64,000 bases of DNA from Plantago major. Lineage: Eukaryota; Streptophyta; Magnoliopsida; Lamiales; Plantaginaceae. The stretch spans positions 5,567,835-5,631,834 of the forward strand of contig CM048839.1 of NCBI GenBank assembly GCA_026545765.1. Reading direction: 5' to 3'. The notes under the pieces are model-generated. The model did not search any database and was not told the DNA's origin. It worked only from the letters and a program-made list of their open reading frames with translations. A program made the translations under genes and the position numbers. Below, in pieces: positions 23,419 through 37,100 of this stretch. The number at the start of each line of letters is the position of its first letter. Position 1 is the stretch's first letter.

Positions 23419-25697
23419 TCAATTCGTAACAGCTTTCTCTAAGCTTGCCACGTAAGTCATGTACACCGACCATATGAACGAGAACACGTTGCTCACCAGT
23501 GGCTGCCAAGTTCGAAAGCACAAAAACCATTAGCCTAAACAGTCAAACAGATGAGAAGCAAATGACATAAAGAAGAGATCTGAGTGTCTAGTTTATATAG
23601 TTTCACCTGAAAATGAACAGGGGCGAATTTGAATGTCACAAAATCACATACAGGCCAGTACATTATGCCATTGAACCATGTGGGGAGAAAATCACGTTTC
23701 AACCGTGCAGCAATTTCAGTACTATTTTCACCTGCAAACGAGTACTCATTGTATTCAGTTCAGCCCCTGATACAGGGATTTTGTTGAGAGAGATAATGCA
23801 TATTGATTACGCAACCACCAACTCTATCACAGTGATACGATAACAAGAGCTTCATCTGTCTTACATGTTCTCAAGTCATTGGTACAAAACTAACTGGATA
23901 CAAGAAGTAGCATTCAACACTGCTTAAACCGGTGAGGATGGCAAGACCAAATTCTAAGACAATTTCCCCTAACAAGTTAGAAAGCGTACAATCAAAGAGT
24001 TATGCGAACAAGTGCTATGCAGCCACATGCAATAATTTTCCATCAGAAGAATGTTAGTTTATATCTTTATCATATGCAGGGAAAGGATAACATGGTCTTC
24101 ATAATTTTGTTCAGGCATTCATCAGATTAAAAGATAAACTAGCATGACCGAGAAACACCAAAAGTACCTTGTAAAGCAGCATTAATGGAGAAGAAAGTAA
24201 GAATCATGCCAGGATCAAATATCGCCTGTGCCAAGCCCACTTTCTTAAACGTCGATGTAAGGTCGCGCTTTGGAAACTTAGTTGAAACAAATCTGAACCA
24301 ATAATGTAGCAAAGGCCCTGATATCAGCAATGCAAATCCACCCATCCGCAGAGTCCTCACCAAATCATACCCCTTGGAAGCACCGCCTTCAATTGTCTGA
24401 ATGTAAAATTAACCAATGTAAGCTATGCTTCGCGGTCAAACCAAATGTGTATACGTTTTCTACTGCATGTCCTGGTGTTAATGCTAAACATGTCTACCCA
24501 CCTTAATAGTGAGTATCTATCTTTTAGGGGCTAGGGCTAGGGCTAGTGCAAGCCTTAACTCAAGGCATGATCTACCCCTCGAATTCTTTAATGTTTAATC
24601 ACCATCATTTAAGCCGCACAAGCCTGTTATATATCCGGACTAACAAGTGAGTTTAATGGGATGAATATCCTCCGCATTTTATCCCTTACTTCACATGATA
24701 AAGAATCCAAAGCAATAAGTTTGTACATATTGTTTCAAAATGGTTCTAGCTGCCATTCCAAATGCATAACCTTGCTGGAGGATGAACCATCTTATGCAAT
24801 ACCATATCAACTACTTAAAATTCGACTAAATTCAGCTCTAAATTCAACTAAGTTGTTTAACTAAGTCAGCTCTCAATTTCAACTAAATTAACATCCAATT
24901 TATCAGCTATAAACATGTTTTTATATTTCACCAGAACGGAACGAAGAGAACTTAAACGTCTCAATTTTTCAGCCCGATGAGATCAAATGAACTGAATTCT
25001 GAACATATTATATGATCTAGCAGCTCATCACCTAATTTATCAAACATCAACATATTCAGCTTTAAATTCAACTAACTTGTTTAGAACCGAGTCAGCTCTC
25101 AATTTCAACTAAATTAACATCCATTTTATCAGCTAACAACATGCTTCCAATCTCATCAAAACGAAACGAGAATGACCGAAACGTCTCAATTTTTCAGCTC
25201 AATGAGATCAAATGAACTTGAAATTCTAAACCCTTTTAAACACCGTACTTCATAAATTTTAAGTGACGAAAAATAGTGAAAGGTCTCAGCCTTTTAACAA
25301 CCCGAAACGTATACAGACAACTCAAAAATGCAAACAGAACGAAAAATCACAAAGATCTCCGAATCCAAGAAAATCAATTTACCTGGGCAGATAAATCAGC
25401 AGCAGAGTAAATGAGGCCACAAGTGATGCTCTTGGTGACAATGGGTCGGGTTTCCAGCATGCCCAAGTACCACTTCACCAATCCGAATCTTGACGAAGCT
25501 GGATTGGCCAATTCCACCTTAGCTTTTTGGGAGCTTGAATTGGGCAAACGGGTGAACCATTTCCGTTGGTGAAATTGGTGTGGAGAAGAAGAATCTTTCG
25601 ATAATGGAAACGGGTCGGGTCTGGTAATTGGTTTGCGTAAGTGGCGGAGGGAAATCATGTGGCCTTGACGGTGGGATTTCGTCCATAAGGCCGCCAT
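23419..25697 (-). CDS. Mpv17/PMP22 family membrane protein (copy 2)
   Basis: Four exons give 250 residues: 25697-25383, 24396-24168, 23731-23607 and 23502-23419. Exons 2, 3 and 4 are 229, 125 and 84 nt, exactly as in copy 1; only exon 1 differs (315 against 297 nt). The N-terminus is an Arg/His/Ser-rich probable mitochondrial presequence. The core reads WYLGMLETRPIVTKSITCGL, LLHYWFRFVSTKFPKRDLTS, GIMYWPVCDFVTFKFAPVHF and SNVFSFIWSVYMTYVASLEK. Role as for copy 1: a small channel-like protein of the inner mitochondrial (or peroxisomal) membrane, by family. The two copies are clearly similar through exons 2-4 and diverged in exon 1, so the duplication is not very recent. Copy 2 is intact and lacks the partial exon duplication. 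Confidence 0.93.
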
Positions 25698-26759
25698 TAT
25701 CGGATGAATCCACCGGCCTTGAGCTTTGCCTGTGTCACTGTGTTGTGTTGTGTTGTGTTGCTTAGGGTCTTCAAAAAGTTATTTCAGATACTCGGCTCGA
25801 CTCGTTAAATAACACTTGTGGGCCGGTGGAATTACATGGTAGTAATAGGTATTGGTATGGATCGGAATTACAGGTTACACGTTTGAGTTTGGGGATAAAA
25901 TATTTTAACGAATTCTGATTTGGGTCGGTACTATCAGAATTGATGACTTATTCCTACGTCGGATCGAAACGCTTTTTTGATTTTTTAATTGACTTTATTC
26001 TGAATTAATCTTAATCATAAAATGTAAAATGTTCAATTTTTTAAGTTTCATTATATAAAAAATTGAACATTTTACATTCAGAATTAAGATTAATTAAATA
26101 AAAGTGAAAAATTTAACCGAAATCAAAAGCGTTTCGATCAAAAATAATCGAGAAAACGGGTTTTTAGAGGTTGTTTTGGTCTTTAAATTAAGAAAATATT
26201 TGTTATATAGAGAGTAATCGGGTTTATGTGAAAATCGTGTTCAAGGTTTTTTATCAATCTAAAGGATATTCATATTAATATAACAAATGTTGTAGCACGT
26301 ACAACGTAAAAACTTCATTTTTAATTCTAAGAATTTTTTTATGAAAGACTTAAATTTGGTTACCTTCCATTGAAGTTTGATTTTTCCAGAATGTATTCCC
26401 ATTTTTCTCCTAATTATAACCTCTTGTAAAAAAAGATAGAACTTGGTTAAAATTTCATCAAGTTCAGTAATGAACACATAACGGCTTTGTTGTTCTAATG
26501 GAGAGAAGAACAGGCCTCTTGGAGATTATACTTGGAAACTCAAGCTAAGTTTTCTTTTTTGTTTTTTTAGCAAGAAAATGTTGAGCTGAATCGAGTTCTG
26601 GTTCTTCATTGATTGTTAACCATCAGTAGTTCAGTTGTTTTGTTCTTGTTACAATCCCTCATGTAAGCAGTAAATCAGTTTCCTACCATTCCATTACATA
26701 ATACATAGATCATGGATGTAGAATCTCTATACTGCTATACAAAATCTTTATGGGCCTTC
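25698..26759. other. Spacer with a short TGTGT microsatellite and a hairpin MITE
   Basis: Starts with the promoter of Mpv17 copy 2, including a GTTGTGTTGTGTTGTGTTG microsatellite near 25741-25760. It contains the MITE at 25962-26139. The 3' end belongs to the LRR gene. No gene seen. Confidence 0.5.
25962..26139. mobile_element. Hairpin MITE, ~178 bp
   Basis: Outer repeats GATCGAAACGC...GCGTTTCGATC enclose a second long inverted repeat, ATGTAAAATGTTCAATTTTT facing its complement around 26016-26085. The same inner hairpin occurs at 49003-49097. No target duplication was recognised. Confidence 0.75.
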
Positions 26760-28645
26760 TCAGCATCCGAAGTCGTAAGGCACCAACCCCTTCAGCTCAG
26801 GACCGTTGAGCCGGTAGTTCTGCTGATAGCTGCAAAAAGTGCCGGCTTCAAACATTTTATTTATGAGATGTATAATGTATTCATCAAGTATCAGTTGATG
26901 TCCAAAGAGAGTACCTTTCCATGGGAAAACTAGTAAATGGGCCAATGACTGGTATTGTTCCACAGAGATCATTGTTCGAGACATCACTGCGATACACACA
27001 TCAACATAAGTTATGGATAAACAAAAAAAATCCAAACTTGCAACGCATGGATAAAGTTTCTAATAACATCACTTACAAGACTTTGAGATCCTGCAGAACT
27101 GTGAGTTCCCTTGGAATGGATCCAGTAAGCTTGTTGTCATTTACTCGCCTGTGCCATAAACTTCCAAGATTAAACCACATCCATTTTTAAACGAAGAAAC
27201 TATGTAACGAAAGGATTAGCCGCTTCACATTCTACTCACAGAAATCTAAGAGACTTCAACTTAGCGAATGATTTTGGTATGTTCCCGCTGAAACTGTTTC
27301 CGTAAAGATCCATGCTGAAAAGATTCTCCAAATTGCCTAGCTCTTCTGGGATTTTGCCTCCTATGTTATTTCTGTAAAGTTCCCTGCAAAAAAATACGAA
27401 ATCCTGACTTTTATTCATTGTTCAAGTGATCATGAAGACACAACAATAGCTCATACGATGTTCTACAGCAGATTCTTGTGGAGTGTATACCGGATAGAAG
27501 CCAAGAAAAAAGACTTTATGATGCTACCACACCGAGAAAAACGTGAAGCTTACTTATCAAAGAATAAATCATAAAACGAAGAAATGTCCATTCTCTCGCA
27601 CCTTTTCCTTTTCTTCCCTTGAGATAACTCAATAACTGTTATGCACTACTACTAGGAAGCTAAGAAGTAACAACTAATTACAACTCAATCTAGTAAATAT
27701 AGCACAACTCACAAACACAAACTCCATTCCGACACTCGAAAAGCTCAATCCACCCGTATTTCACTTGCTTTTCGGTTTCACATCCCGTGTGATCCACTCT
27801 CCAAGTAAAGGACTTAAAGCTGAGGCCTTGCGGTGATATTCAAGCCCCTTTGCTACCACTTGAGCCAACACTTGTGAGTTCTGTTTCTAACAATACGAAA
27901 ACCGAATTTCTAGTCTAGTCTTTGCACCTTCTATGAAAGCATCATTTTTTTTCCAAAAGATTTCACTTCCACATAGTTAAAGTGTCAACAAGACAGCCAG
28001 ATCACAAGGGCAAAATGCAAATTTCTAGCACAACAAGATAGTTTCTAACTTTCTACTACTGATACAAGCATACAAAACAATCCATCTATTCAAGTAAAAT
28101 ATCCCAAAAGAACAGATTACAAAAGGCACATACAGAGAATCACAATTCACAACTTACAAGTACTTGAGGTGCTTGAGTTCACCCAGCTCAGGTCCTAAAG
28201 TCCCAGAAATGTTAGAATTTCCCAAATCCCTACAATCAATAAAGCCCAAATCTTTCAGACAAAAAACTACAAACAGAAACAAGAAACAGAACTTAAAGTA
28301 GAAAGAAATTAAAAAAAAAAAAAGAGGATCTTCTTACAAGCGAACAACATGGTTATTAGAGTCACAAGTGACATGGAACCAAGTGCAAGGGTTCACAAGA
28401 GTAGGATCCCAACTCTGCAGAACATTTTTAGGATCAGCAAGCCTGATTCTCAGAGCATGCAAAGCATTTCCTGTACAAAGAAACACAATAAAAAAAGCAG
28501 CTCAGAATCAAGAAATTCTTGAAAAACTGGAATTTCAAGAATTGAATTGAAAAGGCAGACCTTCAGAGTTTGTGGAGATTACTGATGAGGGTAAAGATAG
28601 GAGAATTGGGATGGTGAGAAGGGTGAATAGAGATGTAAAAGCCAT
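26760..28645 (-). CDS. Secreted leucine-rich repeat protein (SERK-ectodomain-like, LRR1 type)
   Basis: Seven exons give 215 residues: 28645-28561, 28470-28338, 28229-28158, 27383-27240, 27148-27077, 26986-26915 and 26829-26760. Residues 1-25 are a hydrophobic signal peptide. The LRR N-terminal cap reads [20 protein letters not shown], followed by five 24-residue LRRs from [20 protein letters not shown] to the N-D-L-C-G-T-I-P cap. Exons 3, 5 and 6 are each exactly one 72-nt LRR and exon 4 is two, the usual SERK-type arrangement. There is no transmembrane segment or kinase; the protein ends DFGC. It resembles the ectodomain of SERK/BAK1 co-receptors and the secreted pepper/rice LRR1 proteins linked to defence and HIR-protein binding. 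Apoplastic location is inferred. Confidence 0.93.
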
Positions 28646-30661
28646 TCTTTTTGGGAGAGATGGTGAGAAAAATGGAAGTAAATGTATGTATTGTTATTTT
28701 CCGTGTTGGAACAGGTGGAGTTCTATTTGGTGGGGACACTAAGGGACAGTCAAGTCAATGTTGGCAGACTTCAAAATCTTTTGTGGAATTTTAGAACAGA
28801 TGGATGTACTTTTACTTATAGCTCGTCTTGTTAACGACCCGAGCTGAGCTCGAGAAATGAAATACTCAGCTGGTTTAATAGCACCACTTTTGATTGTTTG
28901 AAATGAAATCGAACCGGTTCAGTGATTTTGGTCCGGGTTAATGTGATTGGATTCATACTAGTTTTAAGATTTGTCAACATGGTTTGAATTTGATTTGGTC
29001 AATAACTTGCGGAATGACAATAGAATAGGAGAACTTATGAATGCCTGTGTACATATTGATTTTGAAGTGTTATAAGCTCGTGTTTTATTCATTGAGTGGC
29101 TTGTGTTATGTATAAATATCACGAACAATAGCACATCTTAAAGCAATTGGAATTGAGGTACCATGTATCAAGAGGTCTATGGCATTTGAATTGTGTAGGA
29201 CAAAGTGAGATAGAGTAGGGACCATTGAGTATAACTGTACTTTCATTTCTTGTTTCTGGTGGTAATAATCTGATTATTGGTCTGTTTCTGCACAGCTACA
29301 GCTGCCTAAAATAGGTAATAGAACCAGCCGGTGGACCACTTGCCAATTTTCTTTCTACAGTACATTTGAATTTTGATCCACCTTTTGCAATCTTGCACTT
29401 ATTAAGTACTTTGCATTGATAATTGCAGAGGTATAATTGGAACTCTCTTCCTGCCCTTGAGTAAAAGTTGACTCGAGACCAAGTTTTGTATAACTTCCAC
29501 ACCAGGAGTTGCAACTATCTCAGTCCAAAAATTTATGACATCTCAACATTCCACTCAATGCAATTCACTTTGCAACTCTATGCAATACTCTACTTCAATA
29601 TTTGAGTCCCAAATTTATTTTCTTTTCACATTTCTTTCAAATAAAAATTATATTACTTTAAAATAGAAGCAATACTTTAAATTAAAAGTTGTAAAATTAA
29701 CATTTTTCAAGTATATTTTACGTTTTTTTTTGCAAGTGTGACTTAATTTTAAATAATCTGCATTTTAAATTTTACAAACAACGGTATGCCTCAATTGTTT
29801 TAAATATTATTGTTACATTTGATATTCAACTGAAATAAAAAAAGAAAAGAAAAAAAACAAAAAAAATAAACAAACTAGTTAACAAAGTGACAAAATAGGG
29901 CAAAGAAAATAAATAAACAGGCACGAGAAAAAGCGAGAGAAACAAAACAAACAAAAGAGATCAATTTAAAAAAAAAAAAAATAGACAACAGCGCTTGGGC
30001 TGCGCTCCAAAATTTGGGGCGCAGCCCAGCGCCCCATTGTTCCAACTCACTCTCGGACTCTGCTGGAGTCTGAGAGTGAGTTGCATCAAAGTTGCAAACG
30101 GAGTTTGCAATTCTGATGGAGTCGGTCTTACAAGTAGGGTTCATACAATTTACATGAAGGAGAAAAGACAGGTAAGTGTGACTTGAAAGGAAGGACAATG
30201 CAAAAATGGGAACTTTCTCTGGGAGAGGTACAGTCTGTTGTTTGCAGGTGGAATCCTTATCCCGTCATTGTGTATCAGGTCCTCTAATCCCATAATAATC
30301 TGCTTGGTCGACATTAACGTAACATACTTATTGTAGTAAAACCGTCAACTAATATAATCCAACTTGGTTGATACTTGATAAGATGAAGCTAAACACAGCC
30401 TTAATCATATTTGGTAGAGGAACAGATTTCCTGCCAGGTAGTTTTCTCTTCAAACTGTACTGTAAAACAACGCAGAACAAAATGAACAATGTAAAAGTGC
30501 AGTATTGTTTTTCGCCATTCCAACCTTTTGTTTTCACAGGAGAAATCAAACACCAGAAAGCTTGCTTCAACTACAGAAGTATCAAGTATAAGCACCACAT
30601 TATCATTTTATCAAGAATCAAGAAATGTGTCCAGCAATTAAGGAATGCATGATTTGCCTTT
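28646..30661. other. Spacer between LRR and P4H genes, with stacked hairpins
   Basis: LRR gene promoter, then AT-rich sequence with no recognisable coding frame. A GC-rich island with three adjacent inverted repeats lies at 29991-30118 just after an A-rich tract. The P4H 3' UTR occupies the last part. Confidence 0.5.
29991..30118. repeat. Three consecutive inverted repeats (hairpin cluster)
   Basis: Hairpin 1 (29991-30032): GCGCTTGGGCTGCGC pairs with GCGCAGCCCAGCGC, with an inner CCAAA/TTTGG stem. Hairpin 2 (30043-30083): CAACTCACTCTCGGACTC pairs with GAGTCTGAGAGTGAGTTG, one mismatch, 5-nt loop. Hairpin 3 (30084-30118): CATCAAAGTTGCAAAC pairs with GTTTGCAATTCTGATG, two mismatches, 3-nt loop. 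Confidence 0.9.
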
Positions 30662-33600
30662 TCATTGATGTTCTTTGTCCCTGATCCATTTTGTAGCCAC
30701 CCATTTCTCGCCTTTAACAACTGGACAGCTTCCATGGAGTGATGTCTGATCGAATCACAGAATCAACCATGTATGAGATATCATCTTTCAGACAAAAATT
30801 ACAGTATGGCTCTTAACTCACAAAAGGAGAAGCGTCACAGGCAATGAATGCAAATAGCATTTATCCCTCAGGCTTACAAGTTGTACGATATCTGTACCTT
30901 GTCAATTGTTCCATTTGGATTCAAGGAATAGAACAAAAGTCCGTCTCCCCTGCGTGGCTTCACCTTCAAACCAATGCAACTCTTGTAATCATACCCGATA
31001 TCCATGTTCAAGCCGTTCTGGAAGAAGACAGAATATCAGATAATATCAATCTCTATTAGTGCATGTAAACATTGTTCACCTAACATAACAAAGGTTGCTG
31101 AAGTTTGCAGCAACATTGTCATAGATCAATCTTACCTCATAGGGGAACATGGTTTCTCCACCTTCCTCGACATCAGATAAGTATAATAAGAACGAAGCAA
31201 TCTGCAAGAGAAAACAAAATAGTGATTCAAAGGGCATAAGGGACACCATTCTCACGTTCCACAGGAAAGCTGCGCCAGAGTATATTCAAGTTGTTTTTTT
31301 ATCTGCTAAAACGCTTCTTTTAGCTATTGTTTCATTGCTTATACCACTGTTGGGTGCTATGTTATATATAATCTCATGAAAACGTGCAAATTTAAGCGTA
31401 TACATATGATATACCTAAAGATGTTTACACAATTCAACTGGTCCGGTTCCTACTATACACTTACTACTTATCTTAAAAGACATACCCTTTGGCTCTTCTG
31501 TGGGCCATACTCGGATGGATTGAATGAGTCGTAGTGAGAAACGTATCTTTGTCCAATCTCATACCGGAGAACATTGAAAGCCTGCAATATGGTGATCCGC
31601 ATTACACAAGACTATCTCAGAATGACCTGTAATTGAAGATTCGACATTTCAACTTTCTACATAGAGCACATCACGAAACATGCATATAATATGCATAGCA
31701 TATGCATATCCAATCAAACTCTTAATATAAACTCATAAATAAGAGAAAGTATGTCACTAACTAATTTACTTCATGAATTTCTCAGTGATCTAGATTCCAG
31801 AATACAGTAGCTTTGTGGATTTATTAGGAGTAGCTGGTTTATAAGGAGCTACATTCTGATCTTTCGTAGAATGGAATGACGCACTTGTAGTGCATTCAAA
31901 TAAAGACCATGCAGAAAGAAAGTAGACCAAAGAAAGGTGTACCTCTCCATGGCTCCTCGGTAACATTGTTGCTCGGGCAATTTTCCTTTCAACAAACTCC
32001 AAAACACCTGATCCATCTTCTGATGCACTGATAAATGTGCCTGAACTGTATGATGAATTCAGAAAGAAGACTGAGTTATACCACAAGAAAGCAACTAGCT
32101 TCATTTATGTGCTTAACATCATTCTAATATCCTTACCTCAGATAAGTCCTATGCGTAAAGGACCACTAACAAAGCTGTTTCAAGATTGAAAGTTAAAACC
32201 ACAATATACCAATGGGCTTTTCAAGATCGTCACTAGAATATTAACGGAACATCACTTCTGATAATGGAGCAAAAAGTTTCTTTCCTGATTACGGATAACA
32301 AATTTACGACATAGCCTCTCAAGTCTCAACACTTCGTCCATGCTCATGAAGAGAGTAGCTAAATTATATACATGCTATATAATGGACTAGAAAAAAGATG
32401 GGCCCGGAATGGAATGTAAAATAAACTAGAATGGGATATCAAAGTATCATCTGTAGCTAGTACAGAGTAGCTGTTCTCCTCGTGGATCTATAGTAAAAAG
32501 TCCCCCGTCCTAAGTTGTTGAACTTTTTCCAGGTAAAACATCCTTAATTAAACATAGCTCTATGATTGAACGAAAGAAGTATCAAGCTACTAAAACATGT
32601 CTTTAGGAAATGATACAAAGATCACTAGAAACCACTCAGACCTCTACATGTAGTTCATGGACATAATTTAGTTTCTGATAAGCTAAATAGATATAACATG
32701 ACTGACTAGTGGTAAGTCTCCCAGGACGAAGAAAAGGAAAAGGTGTGAGAAAATACCTTGTTCTTATTCCTTTCGTACTGTCAGCTGTCTCTCCAGGCCG
32801 CAAGGCAAGTCCAGATGGTTTAAGCTTTGTCTTGGCCTTATCGATTATAGTTTGGCATTGTTCGGCAGTTGCAAAATCAGGGAAATAAACAGCACGCGGT
32901 TTCCAACTCAAAACCTGCACAACTTCATGGTTTTAGAATTAATGACCATAAAACCCAAAATAACGTGCATAGATGACAAAAACTTGTGTTAGGCTGTCAA
33001 ACATTTAGACACACCTTAAATATCAGATAGAACCACTCCACCACCCACCCAATTGTTAGTCACATTTCCCTAATTTGCATATACTTCGTAAACATTACGA
33101 AGAACCACACCAACACCACCCCAAATGTTAGGCACATTCTCCTAATTTGTACCTATCCAACACAAGTTCTTCTCTATAAAGATCCAATATTTTCCCACAT
33201 TGACTAAATTATGACGTGAGTATGGTGCATTTGGATCCCTATCATCTTCAACAGACCTATATCCAATTCATAATACCATTGCATACCAATCATCATCTCC
33301 TAATTGAACTGCTAAGCAATCAGTTCTATTATCTTCATTTGTCTTATCTTTCGACGCCTAGCTCAAGGTGGAAACGGAAAAACAACACGGCAAGCACACA
33401 ACGGTTACAACTACCGCACATTATAGACGATAAGTCCCAAGAAAATGTAAGCAACTGATGTCAAACAGGAACCTGAAATGGGATTAAGCTAAATGCACAA
33501 CTGAATAAAGTACCCCACATCAAAATCTGCCGATAATCCACAAGACTACAACATATTGAAACGATTATGGCCAATCTTGATTCGTATTATCCTTGGCACC

Positions 33601-34111
33601 AATTATACACAATCTTATGTAATTGTTCATCTCCTAATTAAACTGCTGAGCAATTAGGTGATACTATTCTTCATATATCAATCTTTCAACACCATTCTTT
33701 TCTCAATCAGAACTAGTTACATAATCAACAATTCCCATAAATCTAAAGCTTAGCAAAAACCTGAAATGGGATTGAGCTCAATGTAGAATCTCCACTTTCA
33801 CCCCGAATCATCGAATCCCCATCCTCATTTCGAAAATCTTCGTGCAATTTATGCCTAGATCCACCACCCCTACTCACATCCTGCAAAACAGATAACAAAG
33901 CGTAACTTCATTGAGACAATTCAACAAACACATTGCGCCCATCATCACTAAAGAACCAAAAAAACACAACTTTCATCGTTATTAGTACCTGGGATATGAT
34001 CATGGATCCAAAAAGGCCAGCAAGAAAGAAACAGAAACATAGGAAGAACACAACCGGCAATTTGAGCTTGGAATTGAATCCAAGGACCTTTCTTCCCCTG
34101 TGTTTCATCAT
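30662..34111 (-). CDS. Prolyl 4-hydroxylase, single-pass ER/Golgi membrane type (P4H9-like)
   Basis: Eight exons give about 289 residues: 34111-33989, 33880-33761, 32914-32757, 32045-31943, 31581-31486, 31201-31136, 31017-30898 and 30745-30662. A basic N-terminus is followed by one hydrophobic anchor (about residues 16-38). The 2-oxoglutarate/Fe(II) dioxygenase domain starts at LSWKPRAVYFPDFATAEQCQ. Iron ligands are visible as H-Y-D in RYVSHYDSF (about H184/D186) and the distal His in SLHGSCPVV (about H266). The 2-oxoglutarate Lys is in KGEKWVATKW (about K276). Such enzymes hydroxylate proline in hydroxyproline-rich cell-wall glycoproteins such as extensins and AGPs. Translation could start at either of two adjacent Met codons (34111 or 34108). 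The C-terminus lacks the ShKT domain found in some paralogues. The paralogue number is a guess. Confidence 0.94.
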
Positions 34112-37100
34112 TTTCTTGGAAATCAAATACACATTGATGGGATTTGTGAGGTTTTTTTGCTGAGGAATGTAGAGGATCTTTAAATGCAATAAGTTTTAGT
34201 AAATTGGTTTTCTTGGAAAACTGAAATAGTGGTGGAGAAGATGAAAGATTTCTGCTGGCTGAAAGGTTGACAAAAGCCACCTGTGGCGGGAGGTAATCCT
34301 TTAGTTGTCTTCTTGTCTGCAAAAATTGAAATAAAAATCCAATCTTTGACCAAAATCATGCCCGAATCGTCGTTGTTAACATAGTTGCCTGCTTCAGTTT
34401 GGAGTTCTGTATGATGCTCCGAATCGGGCCGGTCCGAAACGGATGATACGGTATCAATGTGGCGTGCTTATATCATAATGTATCGCATCGATTTGAATGA
34501 TTAAGTCTAAAGTAATTAGTAATAGTGTCATTTTTTTCTTCGATTTATTATTAATATCCATTACATGCGGCTAATTTAGCCGAATACTGATATTATATGT
34601 GATATTATAGCGGGATCATGTAAAATGTAGGGGCTTTCCCTTTTGATAATTAAGAAATCAAACTCGTGCAGGCTTCAATCCAAGGATAATAACATACTGT
34701 GAAGTATATGAATGTTGTGCAATTATGAATGGATTGGTAGCAGGTACAAACTGAGTGTGATCAAACTCCGGAAAGCATACATGTATTTTAGCATGCTGCT
34801 TAGTAGGGCTATTCAAATCCGAAGCAGTCAGACAACGTCATATACAAGAACTATAAGTGCCCGTTTGATTTGAAAAGAGATATTTCATTTTGTAAAACTG
34901 GATTATTCGACCCATTTAAGGAATTGGATTATGTTTGTAGGTTTTCGCCTAAAAATCTTGTTTGGTTGGACACTCTACGAATTGAACTATTTTCAATAAA
35001 ATTCAGTTTGGTTCTGAATTGATTTTGGATTATTCAATAGGATAAAGCAAAGTTGAATTACTGATATACCTCTATGCTTTCCAACTTATTGTATAAAATT
35101 GAGTTTGATATTCAATTTGATTTAGTGAAAATTACATGTGAACATAATTTTAGGGGAGCAAATTTTTACCACCTTCTCGTGTTTAATCGGGAAATTCTGG
35201 AATTTTGATCATATGAATTTCGTATACAAAATTATCCGAAAATCTTTGAAATTATTGCATCCATAGTTACATTGCCATTGTTGATAACTTTGGCATCGAT
35301 TTTGAGTTTATATGACTTGACCATTAAAATTTAGTTTATAGATATTGTTTATAATCTGTGTAATAATTATCTTAACGAAATACATGTTTCCTTATAAGAT
35401 CGATATTTCATATGAGTGAAATTTATAATCCCATATTTTTCATCTCATGCGTAGAATAATTATTTTTGGCGATTGAAATCGACATCGCATATGTTTATCA
35501 TCCCATCTAAACATAAATTTTCCTACATTTTAAACATAAAAGTGTAAAGCATGTAAAACGCCAAAGTCAGTGACGGAGCCAGGGTTTTAGGTCAGGTAGG
35601 GCACAAATAAAAACACAAACTTTTAATTATATAAATGTTGTTTTTATAATATATAAAGTAAAAAAAAAATTCACATATATGTAATTAACGATGCATATTT
35701 TGTATCCAAAACACATATATACTCCGCCTACATTCTGTCAAAATTTACACATATTTAATATGCTAGAATATTTTTTCAAAAAATGATGAAGAAAAAACGT
35801 TCTTGAACCGACAACTCTAAATTATCATCGTTATTCTCGTAAGCAACGCTAACCAATTTTTTTAATTATTAGTATTGTTTTGTTTAATCATTCTTATAAA
35901 AAAGTTGGTTATACTATTAAACAAACAAAATTAATTTTGATGTAAATACATAAGATACGCCAAAAAACAAAAGTATAAAAGGTCTAATGAGTAAATGAGT
36001 AGAAAAGAGAAATAAATATTATAGGGGTAAAAAATGAAAAGAAAGAGTGTAAAACTAGGAAACCATTGGGGGAAAAAAAAAGGAAGGTGGAAACCAGAAA
36101 GCGGAAAAAATGAAAAAGAAAGAGTGCAAAACTAGGAAAATATAAAAGAAGAAATGGAAGGTGGAAATTAGGAAGGAAAAAAAAGTGCATTGATGTGAAT
36201 CGATTGGTGTTCTTGGATTGGGATGGCATATTTAGTAATTGATGGGAAGTTTGTATAAAATTAGACATTTCACGAGAAAGAAGATAATCCAAAAGTAAAT
36301 ACCTCCTCATAGAAGGTATTTGAAATTGAATTATTCATGTACAAATTTGAGGGCTTGAGGCGGGCTAGAGAAATTGGATTATTCCAAATAATCCATTTTT
36401 TTCGGGCCGACAAAAAGGCAACCAAACTGGATTATTGAAGGTATTCGGACAAAAATCCCTCAAACCAAACGGGCACTAAGGCTCAAATTATTGGTAATCA
36501 CACCGACCAAAATAATTGAGTTTTTATTGATCAATTACATTAAATAATGATTATCACATGATTCATGAAGGTGCACGAATAGATGTATATGCTCAACATT
36601 TTCATCACCATGTTTTTCATGTTTAACTTAGCCCGAATATTTCAAAGTTGACTATGAAAGAATTCAGTAGCAAGAGCTAGCTAAGCTACCTACATATTCT
36701 CTGGTCCGGAATTTCCATAGTAGCTTCTTTTTTTTCCATTCGTCCGACTAATTTATCTGAGTAATGTCGGATCCTTTTTAGTGAGGGCCTCTATTTCAAA
36801 TGTGTCTTTTTATATTCACGAGTATCGAATTCAAGGTCTAAATTAATAAACTCAAGCTTTTACCACTATATATAACAGCCGTTGGTTTCCATCATTGAAA
36901 AATAAGATAAACAATCCAATGTTGAAACGTGTAATATCCATTCTATAATCAATTTGAGGGAATATATTCAAGAACAAAATATGTTATTAAGATAAAACGT
37001 GATATTCTTTAAATTACTATTCCAGTAAAAGGTAACTTTTGTTTCTTGATTCAAAAACACTATACCAAACCCCTAAACCATTCTATATATATACATGAGC

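Noticed and set aside
24533..24556. GGGCTA repeat resembling telomere-type sequence
   Set aside because: Only about three units of GGGCTA; too short and the wrong unit (plant telomere is TTTAGGG).
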